From assembly GCA_017554145.1 (NCBI GenBank), contig JAFZIZ010000005.1:62001-126000 (forward strand): a stretch of 64,000 nucleotides of DNA. Direction: 5' to 3'. Under the pieces are notes generated by a model. That model was not told the origin of the DNA, searched no databases, and saw only the letters and a program-made list of their open reading frames with translations. Shown here one piece after another: positions 8,283-14,833 of the stretch (positions are counted from its first letter, which is position 1; every line of letters starts with the position of its first letter). Made by a program: the position numbers and the translations under genes. Source of the DNA: Prevotella sp. Lineage in GTDB: Bacteria > Bacteroidota > Bacteroidia > Bacteroidales > Bacteroidaceae.

Positions 8283-9368
8283 ATGAAGAGAATCCTTTTT
8301 TCAATATGCTGCCTGACGCTAATCAGTAGCGTGGCAATGGGACAGACGAAGGATGAGCAGCTAAAGCGCATCCGTGGTATCTATGCTCAGGCGAAACAGC
8401 AGGTTACCGACAATGGTAAGGACGGTCGGGCACCCCTCGACATGCATATCCACGTAAGCAATCCCAGTGAGGTGTCGGAAGACTTCGTCCTCGACGATGA
8501 CACCAGTGTCAACTACTATTTCACACGCTCGAAGAAGGAGGCCGACACCGACTTCTTAGAAGAGTTCTCGTGCTATCTCATCACTGAGTACTGGACATCA
8601 CACGGTCATGACCGTTCCCGCGAGTTCCTCCTCGATCCCGAAGACGGTCATCTGCTCTTTGCCTATATGAGAGGTGAGACCGATGGCGGTTTCGTCGTCG
8701 AGACACGTTACTACTACGATGCCAAGGGCAACCTCATCCACCAGATCCACAAGACAGGCAATGAGGAGTTCGGACTCAACGAGACTGGTCCCGACAGCCA
8801 TACGTGGAACAACAGTGACACTGAGCGCGCCCAGTATATCATCTATCTGGAAATCTTCAACCGCCTGATGAAGTCGCAGGGACTCCTTGGCACCTCCAAT
8901 GAGACCCACCGCCCCACTGCTTCGAAGGCCGACCGCCTGAAATACATCCGCAGCACCTATGCCGATGCTAAGAAGAAGATAGAACAAGACAAGAAGGGCG
9001 AGACAGCCCACTACATCCAGATTGTCCGCCACGACCAGATAATAGAGAACTATGCGCCTGAGACCATCGAGCTCAACTACTATTTTGACCAGGGTGAGAA
9101 GTCGAAATGCTACTTCATCTCCTACCACAAGAACAGCATGATGTTCGACGACTACGACGAATATCTCTTCGACCCGAAGACCCACGACCTCAGTTTCTCC
9201 TACAGCCGTGGTCGCGAGGAAGGCACGGAGCGTGAGTGGCGTTACTATTTCGACGAGAACGGCCGCTGCATCGAGCGTCTCAGCAATGCCGAAGAGATTG
9301 GTGACGGCTACTCCGAGAAAGTCGCCGCCGACGAATATCTCCAAGTTTTCAACATGCTGTTGAATTAA
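8283..9368 (+). CDS. Secreted protein of unknown function with two homologous halves
   Basis: I do not recognise the family. The 361-residue product starts with a signal peptide (MKRILFSICCLTLISSVAMG), so it should be periplasmic or outer-membrane associated. It is an internal duplication. Residues about 24-190 and about 215-361 both begin with a helix of the form ADRLKYIRSTYADAKKK. Both continue through a NYYF strand and a FLLDPEDGHLLFAYMRG / LFDPKTHDLSFSYSRG strand pair to a RYYYDAKGNLI / RYYFDENGRCI hairpin. The protein is acidic, without Cys pairs or a recognisable catalytic motif. It follows the MFS gene by 37 bases and is probably the last gene of the peptidase-carrier operon. Confidence 0.75.
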   Translation: MKRILFSICCLTLISSVAMGQTKDEQLKRIRGIYAQAKQQVTDNGKDGRAPLDMHIHVSNPSEVSEDFVLDDDTSVNYYFTRSKKEADTDFLEEFSCYLITEYWTSHGHDRSREFLLDPEDGHLLFAYMRGETDGGFVVETRYYYDAKGNLIHQIHKTGNEEFGLNETGPDSHTWNNSDTERAQYIIYLEIFNRLMKSQGLLGTSNETHRPTASKADRLKYIRSTYADAKKKIEQDKKGETAHYIQIVRHDQIIENYAPETIELNYYFDQGEKSKCYFISYHKNSMMFDDYDEYLFDPKTHDLSFSYSRGREEGTEREWRYYFDENGRCIERLSNAEEIGDGYSEKVAADEYLQVFNMLLN

Positions 9369-9385
9369 AAATGATAGATATTTCC

Positions 9386-9441
9386 TAGTACACGTAGGAG
9401 AAATTACTAGTACACGTAGGAGAAATTACTAGTACACGTAC
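9386..9441. repeat. 22-base tandem repeat, about 2.5 copies
   Basis: Two perfect 22-base units (9386-9407 and 9408-9429), each starting CTAGTACACGTAG, are followed by a 12-base partial third copy. They sit between two convergent genes, after the duplicated secreted protein and before the stop codon of the minus-strand nuclease-like gene. Each unit could form only a weak hairpin. There are no spacers, so this is not a CRISPR array. Confidence 0.9.
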
Positions 9442-9496
9442 CCGTAAATTTGTCCTTGCTGTAAAAATATTTTTTCTCATTAACCGATAACCGTTA

Positions 9497-10441
9497 TCAT
9501 CGCAGAATAGGTGGAAGACGGAACTGGACGACCAACGGGAGGTGGTCGCTGAAACCAGGCTGGTAGCGCATGCCACGATAGGTACGGAGGGGCTTGACTC
9601 CTCCGTATTTATTATCTTCTTCCAATAGGAAGGGGGAATCGTTCACGAAACTATGCTCGACGAAGGGAACCAACGGACGGCTGACCAGCACATGGTCGAT
9701 GCTACCCCACTCGCCCTGATAATAGTAGGTGCCCTCGGCACCATGTGAACCACGGGTGTCGGCTGTGACGTTATGCAGGTCGTGATTGGCAAGGAATAGC
9801 AGGGCGGGACTGGTTGCCTCGTCGTTGAAATCACCGACAATGATGATCTGAGCCTCGGGAGCTTCGCAGCGGATGGAGTCAACGGCCTGTGCCAATCTAT
9901 CGGCCACTAACTGGCGAAAAGGGCGCGTCTGCCGCTCTCCGCCATAGCGGCTGGGAGCATGGACCACGAAGACATGCAACGTATCGCCATGAAGGATTTC
10001 TCCCTTCACATAGAGGATGTCACGGGTAGGGCGCATGCCCTCCATGGGCGTGATGCGGAACGTCTCGTAACACAAAGGACGGAATGACATCGGCTGATAG
10101 AGTAGCGCCACATCAATGCCACGCTCATCGGGCGACTCGGTCATTAGATACTGATAGCCGGCATGGCACAACAAGGAGCGTCGCGTCAGGTCGAAGAGGC
10201 AAGAGTCATTCTCTACCTCTACCAAAGCAACAAGGTCAGGAACACTCTCTTCCTGACAGGAGAGGATGGTCTGCCCGATATGATTCACCTTACGCCAATA
10301 GCGGTCGGGCGTCCAATGACGAACTGAAGCAGGAGTCCATTCGGAATCCTGCTTCAGACTATCATGTTTACAGTCGAACAGATTCTCACAGTTGAGTTCC
10401 ACCAATGTCAGGAAACTCGAAAGAACAAGGCTGAGAATCAT
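9497..10441 (-). CDS. Endonuclease/exonuclease/phosphatase family protein
   Basis: A 314-residue member of the metal-dependent EEP fold, which includes DNase I, AP endonucleases and inositol phosphatases. Family motifs in order are FLTLVELNCENLFD near the N terminus, the metal-ligand segment ALVEVEND, HVFVVHAPSR, GDFNDEATSP and the C-terminal SDHLPLVVQF. The first residues are hydrophobic (MILSLVLSSFLTLVELN), which may be a short signal peptide, and bacterial secreted relatives exist. The substrate cannot be told from the sequence. The gene begins 18 bases after the POT transporter ends and is probably the last gene of a four-gene minus-strand operon starting at 14224. Confidence 0.85.
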   Translation of the reverse strand: MILSLVLSSFLTLVELNCENLFDCKHDSLKQDSEWTPASVRHWTPDRYWRKVNHIGQTILSCQEESVPDLVALVEVENDSCLFDLTRRSLLCHAGYQYLMTESPDERGIDVALLYQPMSFRPLCYETFRITPMEGMRPTRDILYVKGEILHGDTLHVFVVHAPSRYGGERQTRPFRQLVADRLAQAVDSIRCEAPEAQIIIVGDFNDEATSPALLFLANHDLHNVTADTRGSHGAEGTYYYQGEWGSIDHVLVSRPLVPFVEHSFVNDSPFLLEEDNKYGGVKPLRTYRGMRYQPGFSDHLPLVVQFRLPPILR

Positions 10442-10459
10442 TCGTACCTTATTATATTA

Positions 10460-12019
10460 TTACTTCGTCACTCTTTCGAGCCACTTCACCATGCCGAACA
10501 TGATGCCCATGGAAATGAGGCAGACGGCAAAGAACACTGCCCAACACTCCCAGATAGACCATTTGTTATACATCAACGGACCAATCCACAACAGGCCATT
10601 GCCGACAGCAGTGGCTCCGAGCCACAAGCCCTGACAGAGTCCCTGCAGGTTCTTGGGGGCTACCTTCGACACGAAGGAGAGTCCGAGCGGCGAGATGAAC
10701 AACTCGGCAACCGTCATGAAGAAATAGTAGATGATAAGTACCCATGCACCAGACTTCATGCCTGCGGCAACATTGGTATCAAGGGCAGTGAAGACCTCTG
10801 CAGAAGGATAGGACTGCGTATAGCAGAAGAATGTCATAAAGAGGTAGGCGATACCTGCAATACCCATACCATAGGCTATCTTACGAGGCGTAGAAATGGC
10901 ACGTCCTGCACGTTCCAGCGTGGAGAATATCCACATGATAATCGGTGTGAGGACGATGACAAAGAACGGATTGACGGCCTGCCATATCTCAGGTGGGAAG
11001 ATAGAGGTGTTGACGAAGTCACGCGCGAAGAGTGACATCGAGGTACCGTTCTGATGGAACGACCACCAGAAGAACACAGCAATACCGAGGACGGCAAAGA
11101 GGGCATACATACGCTGCTTAATCTCGGTAGCCATTGCCTTCTTCTCTTCTTCGGTGTAACTCTCTGACACAACGGCTTCTTTCTTACCCGGTGTGGGGAA
11201 CATCTTACGTGAGAAGACAAAGATAATCAATGAGATGAGCATGGCCACCACAGAGGCAATGAACGAATAATGGATACCGGTATTGAAAATATCGAGATAC
11301 TGAGAACAGAAAGCGGAGAGGTCGGCAGTGCTGCCTCCTACCTTCGTAGCGAGTTCGTTGAGGTTCTGCAGGGCGTCAGCAGAGATGGCGGCACCCTCAT
11401 TGATATACTTATGACAGAGAGCTGGTAGCGAGGCATCGTAGGTAAGGCCGTTGACCTTGAGCCACCAACCACGTAGCAGTGGAGCGATGAAAGGAGCGAT
11501 GAGTCCACCGATATTGATGAAGACATAGAATATCTGGAAACCAGAATCGCGCTTGCCTTGTACCTTACGCAACGCTTCCTCGCCTTGCTTGGCGGCCTCT
11601 GCCTCGAAATTGTCGTACATCTGTCCAACGATAGCCTGTAGGTTGCCCTTGAAGAGGCCGTTACCAAAAGCTATGAGGAACAATGCCAGACAGGTCAGTG
11701 GCAGCAGCCATGAGATATTACCTGCGGTGGCGAGGATGGGTACGGACAGGATGACATAGCCTGCAGCCATGATGATAAGTCCCGTCATGATGGTGCCCTT
11801 GTAGTTCTGTGAACGGTCGGCAATGATACCGCCTACCAGACTCAACACATAAATACCTGCATAGAAGCAGGAATAGATGATACCACTGGTTTCGTCGGAG
11901 AGTCCGAACTTAGAACAGAGGAACAATACGAGGACGGCATTCATAATATAATAGCCGAAACGCTCGCCCATGTTACTCAGAGCGGCCTGCAAAAGACCTT
12001 TAGGATGATTCTTGAACAT
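10460..12019 (-). CDS. POT family proton-dependent oligopeptide transporter
   Basis: This 519-residue inner-membrane carrier imports di- and tripeptides with protons. The POT/PTR signature NMGERFGYYIMNAVLVLF is present near residue 16, containing the proton-coupling ExxERFxYY element. About twelve to fourteen hydrophobic helices are seen, with a long soluble insertion between helices near residues 170-250 (CHKYINEGAAISADALQNLN). Such an extra segment is common in Bacteroidota POT members. The neighbouring S9 peptidase and MFSD1-like carrier on the other strand give the region a peptide-use theme. Confidence 0.92.
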   Translation of the reverse strand: MFKNHPKGLLQAALSNMGERFGYYIMNAVLVLFLCSKFGLSDETSGIIYSCFYAGIYVLSLVGGIIADRSQNYKGTIMTGLIIMAAGYVILSVPILATAGNISWLLPLTCLALFLIAFGNGLFKGNLQAIVGQMYDNFEAEAAKQGEEALRKVQGKRDSGFQIFYVFINIGGLIAPFIAPLLRGWWLKVNGLTYDASLPALCHKYINEGAAISADALQNLNELATKVGGSTADLSAFCSQYLDIFNTGIHYSFIASVVAMLISLIIFVFSRKMFPTPGKKEAVVSESYTEEEKKAMATEIKQRMYALFAVLGIAVFFWWSFHQNGTSMSLFARDFVNTSIFPPEIWQAVNPFFVIVLTPIIMWIFSTLERAGRAISTPRKIAYGMGIAGIAYLFMTFFCYTQSYPSAEVFTALDTNVAAGMKSGAWVLIIYYFFMTVAELFISPLGLSFVSKVAPKNLQGLCQGLWLGATAVGNGLLWIGPLMYNKWSIWECWAVFFAVCLISMGIMFGMVKWLERVTK

Positions 12020-12023
12020 ATCT

Positions 12024-12052
12024 TTGTAAAGTTTAAAGTTTAGCGTTTAAAG
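12024..12052 (-). repeat. Dispersed 29-base intergenic repeat, copy 2
   Basis: The reverse complement of this segment matches 692-720 at 28 of 29 positions. It ends five bases before the ATG of the POT transporter gene, as copy 1 ends just before a start codon. Confidence 0.7.
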
Positions 12053-12056
12053 ACAA

Positions 12057-12815
12057 CTATTTGATCTTGTCGTTTTTGGTTTTCACGATGTCGAAGAGGT
12101 AAGACATTTTGATAACAATCTGTCCGTAGTTAGACTTGCCGAAATAGTCGCTCTTCGTATTACCATAGATATTGCCGAGGCCATAATAGTAACGACCTTC
12201 AAGCAGGATATGTCCTGCGTTGGGGATGGAGAACTCGACACCCGCACCACCAGTGATACCATAGTCAAACTTCTTCTCAATGGGCATCAACTCCTGGGCA
12301 ACGATATTCGAAGTGCGCGGCGTAACAGTCGCCTTACCAGCAACGATATTAGTAGTGGTAGACTCATTCATATAGATACCGATCTGGGGGCCTACCTGAA
12401 TAAAGCCCTGCACGCCACGACGCTCCCTACCCCATCCCATACGGGCCAAGAGGGGAATCTGGAGATAGGTAGCATGACGCTCATAACGCAGGGCATCAGA
12501 GGCATCGTCGGTATAATACACAGGTTCGTTTTTGCTATCGAGAATCTTTTCCTTCCATCCAGTCTGTGCGATGTTCACCTCGGCAACGATGGCGCAGATA
12601 CTCTTGAAATACTTTTCACAGGTATAGCGCAACGTGATACCACCCGTAAAACCACCCAACATTTTCTGAGGGACAGAAGGCTGAAAACCAACATTGCTAA
12701 GCATATATCCGCCATTGACACCTACGGCAAAATCAGTACGGTATTCACCGACCTGGGCAAAACTCAGTAAAGGTAAAAAGGTGAAAAGGATAAGTAATCG
12801 ACGCATCATTATCAA
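12057..12815 (-). CDS. PorT-like outer-membrane beta-barrel protein
   Basis: A 252-residue secreted protein with a signal peptide (MRRLLILFTFLPLLSFAQ) and alternating strands typical of an eight-stranded barrel (FAVGVNGGYMLSNVGFQP, GGITLRYTCEKYF, YGITGGAGVEFSIP, ILLEGRYYYGLGN). It fits the broad PorT / outer-membrane beta-barrel group of Bacteroidota. Three in-frame ATGs (MIMM) precede the signal peptide, so the start may be up to nine bases shorter. It lies 14 bases after the LysM/binding-protein gene, suggesting a joint envelope role. It is not evidence by itself for a type IX secretion system. Confidence 0.8.
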   Translation of the reverse strand: MIMMRRLLILFTFLPLLSFAQVGEYRTDFAVGVNGGYMLSNVGFQPSVPQKMLGGFTGGITLRYTCEKYFKSICAIVAEVNIAQTGWKEKILDSKNEPVYYTDDASDALRYERHATYLQIPLLARMGWGRERRGVQGFIQVGPQIGIYMNESTTTNIVAGKATVTPRTSNIVAQELMPIEKKFDYGITGGAGVEFSIPNAGHILLEGRYYYGLGNIYGNTKSDYFGKSNYGQIVIKMSYLFDIVKTKNDKIK

Positions 12816-12831
12816 TTATCAATTGTCAATT
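12808..12831 (-). repeat. AATTGACAATTGATAATT-type intergenic repeat, copy 1
   Basis: Read on the minus strand, this AT-rich segment fills the gap before the beta-barrel gene and overlaps its triple ATG. It closely resembles the plus-strand segment at 50161-50184, with one or two differences. It may be a second family of dispersed intergenic elements. Confidence 0.55.
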
Positions 12832-14224
12832 AAAACGTGATCGTTTCTGTTTTCTTTTCCGGCAGGTAGTGGACAAAGACAACGGCACGGTTTTGCAGTC
12901 CTCCATTGCCGAGACGCTCGAAATGAAGGGGCGTCTGTATCGGTTTATAGCCCACAATACCAGCAGCCCCCGTGAAGTTCTTGCCGTAGATATGCAGTCC
13001 TTTCAAAAGGAAATAGGCATGGTCGAAACCAGTGATGGCAAAGCGCGGTAGTGAATTCATCAAGTCGGAATGGAAGTTCCAACGGTATTTCGTCTGGAAA
13101 CGCTTGGTACGCGGCGACTGAAGGTCGGTATGGAACGTGGCAGGGATATAGGTGTCGAACTTATAGAAGTTCTCCAACTGATGACGCGTAAGGAGCATCC
13201 ATTCGGTATAGCCAAAGACACTGATTTGGAGTTCAGGATGTGAAAGGCGGAGCCCATTGAGTTTCGCCATGGCAGCATTAAGTTCCTTGGAACGGGCAGT
13301 ATTGAGAATCACCATGTTACGCTTGTTGACATCGAACGACTTGAAGAACGCTGCTTCACTGGAATTGAGGTTGGTAATCTTATAGGCGATGTCCTTTGCC
13401 TCCAGGCGACGACGCAGTCCGAAGGTGAAGATACCTTTCTGACTGGTGGTGTCGTTGCAGTCAATGAACACAGGATGCGTATCACTGAAACTATCCATAA
13501 AATGACTGATGAACAACTCGTTTTGTTCGGAATGTGCCTGATAGACTTGGAAAATATTACGATTGACAAGTGTCTCGTGCGTATTAATAGAGAAAGGTAT
13601 GAACAAACGGATGTCGTTGTCGGTGGCGAAATCGCTGAGAGGCTTCACCATCTTCGAATAGAGGGGACCGATGATGACGTCACACTCGGCAGCCTTCGGG
13701 TCTTCGAGGAAAGTACGGATATCGCTATCCTCTGCCACATTCCAAGCACGGATATCAGTGGAGATGCCATTGGCACGCAAACTGTCACACGCCATGAGAA
13801 CACCACGGTAATACTCTATCATACGCTTGCCGTCGCCATTGACTTTATGAAGCGGCAACATAATTCCTACACGAATCTCACGATTGCGCACATCGGTTTT
13901 CTCGACTTTTGTCGTTTGGCTGCTGGGCGTTGGCTGCTCGGTGACGGCTGTCGGCTGTTGGGGCTGGTCGGACTGCGGTTGGTTGGCTGGCCAAGGGATG
14001 TTGATGACATCGCCCTTCTTCAGCTCATAGCCTGGGGTATTCATCACGGGGTTGGCATTGATGAGTTCCTGTATGGTGATGCCATACATACGGGAGATAC
14101 CGAAGATCGTCTCCTTACGTTTCACCTCATGCTGTTGGCGAATGTTCTGTTTCTGCGCCAATGCCGTCTCAGCGACAAAGACCATCAACGTCAGTAGTAG
14201 CACATATCTGAATAATCGCTTCAT
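12830..14224 (-). CDS. LysM domain protein fused to a type 1 periplasmic-binding (YraM/LpoA-like) domain
   Basis: A 464-residue secreted protein. A signal peptide (to about residue 23) is followed by one LysM domain (about 32-77; HEVKRKETIFGISRMYGI, then KKGDVINIPW), which should bind peptidoglycan. A Gln/Pro/Thr-rich linker (about 78-110) follows. The remaining 340 residues resemble the type 1 periplasmic-binding fold (IRVGIMLPLHKVNGDG, CDVIIGPLYSKMVKPLSDFA, HPVFIDCND). Binding-fold domains of this class also occur in LpoA, the outer-membrane activator of penicillin-binding protein 1A, so a cell-wall role is more likely than solute uptake. No ABC permease or ATPase is nearby. The downstream genes follow with gaps of 14, 37 and 18 bases. 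Confidence 0.85.
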   Translation of the reverse strand: MKRLFRYVLLLTLMVFVAETALAQKQNIRQQHEVKRKETIFGISRMYGITIQELINANPVMNTPGYELKKGDVINIPWPANQPQSDQPQQPTAVTEQPTPSSQTTKVEKTDVRNREIRVGIMLPLHKVNGDGKRMIEYYRGVLMACDSLRANGISTDIRAWNVAEDSDIRTFLEDPKAAECDVIIGPLYSKMVKPLSDFATDNDIRLFIPFSINTHETLVNRNIFQVYQAHSEQNELFISHFMDSFSDTHPVFIDCNDTTSQKGIFTFGLRRRLEAKDIAYKITNLNSSEAAFFKSFDVNKRNMVILNTARSKELNAAMAKLNGLRLSHPELQISVFGYTEWMLLTRHQLENFYKFDTYIPATFHTDLQSPRTKRFQTKYRWNFHSDLMNSLPRFAITGFDHAYFLLKGLHIYGKNFTGAAGIVGYKPIQTPLHFERLGNGGLQNRAVVFVHYLPEKKTETITF

Positions 14225-14250
14225 AATTCATTTTTTAGTCATTCTGTTTG

Positions 14251-14258
14251 CAAAATTA
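14251..14258 (-). promoter_or_regulatory. -7 element for the LysM/binding-protein operon
   Basis: On the minus strand this reads TAATTTTG, about 26 bases before the ATG. The -33 TTTG nearest to it is 25 bases away, too far for a consensus promoter. Confidence 0.45.
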
Positions 14259-14331
14259 CAAATAATTATCGTAATTTTGTCATCAAAGATGGCGAAATTA
14301 CTTTGTCTCGGCAAAAAAAGAAACGAGTTTC

Positions 14332-14362
14332 TTTGTTTTGCGCTCGACTTTTAGTAATTTTG
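14332..14362 (+). promoter_or_regulatory. Bacteroidota promoter of the CHU_C protein / uvrA unit
   Basis: A TTTG -33 box (14332-14335) and a TAATTTTG -7 box (14355-14362) are separated by exactly 19 bases. The spacer carries CGCTCG at 14341-14346, at the same place as in the promoter at 4430-4460. The ATG lies 24 bases after the -7 box. Confidence 0.82.
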
Positions 14363-14386
14363 CAAAGATAATTACGTTATAATTGT

Positions 14387-14833
14387 ATGAAAGCTTTTTT
14401 ATATACATTTCTGCTTCTGTTTGTCTTCATGGCAGTACCAACGACATCCTATGCCGACGATGACGATACCGATGAAGAGGAGCAGACGGACACCACAGCC
14501 TTGCAGGCCAGCCGATTGGAGATGCCCAATGCCTTCTCACCCAACGGTGACGGTATCAACGACTGGTATCAGGCGAAATCAGACTACCAGAACATCACTG
14601 AGTTCAGAGCGATGATCTTCAATCGCTGGGGGCAGTGTCTCTATACGTGGACAGAATGGACGGACGAGAAGAACGGATGGGACGGTACATATAAAGGCAA
14701 ACCCGTGAAGGACGGCGTCTACTTTGTCAGAGTAAGGGCAAAGGGCGGTGACGGCAAGGAGTTTGACATCAAAAGAGACGTGAACCTGCTGCGGAAATTC
14801 AACGAGATCACCAATACCACCTATGAGCAGTGA
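14387..14833 (+). CDS. Small secreted protein made almost only of a CHU_C (gliding-motility-type) C-terminal domain
   Basis: This 148-residue protein has a signal peptide (MKAFLYTFLLLFVFMAVPTTSYA), a very acidic stretch (DDDDTDEEEQTD) and then a full CHU_C domain. The domain shows the family landmarks PNAFSPNGDGINDWY, FRAMIFNRWGQCLYTW and GWDGTYKGKPVKDGVYFVRV. In larger proteins this domain is the type-B signal for the type IX secretion system, but here there is no N-terminal passenger. The protein may be a surface or periplasmic beta-sandwich in its own right. Its 3' end overlaps uvrA by 11 bases, which suggests translational coupling although no functional link is obvious. Confidence 0.85.
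   Translation: MKAFLYTFLLLFVFMAVPTTSYADDDDTDEEEQTDTTALQASRLEMPNAFSPNGDGINDWYQAKSDYQNITEFRAMIFNRWGQCLYTWTEWTDEKNGWDGTYKGKPVKDGVYFVRVRAKGGDGKEFDIKRDVNLLRKFNEITNTTYEQ

Noticed and set aside
9386-9441. Possible CRISPR array
   Set aside because: The units are directly adjacent without spacers and no cas gene is present.
13475-14197. A 240-codon open frame on the plus strand
   Set aside because: It is antisense to the LysM/binding-protein gene and resembles no known protein.
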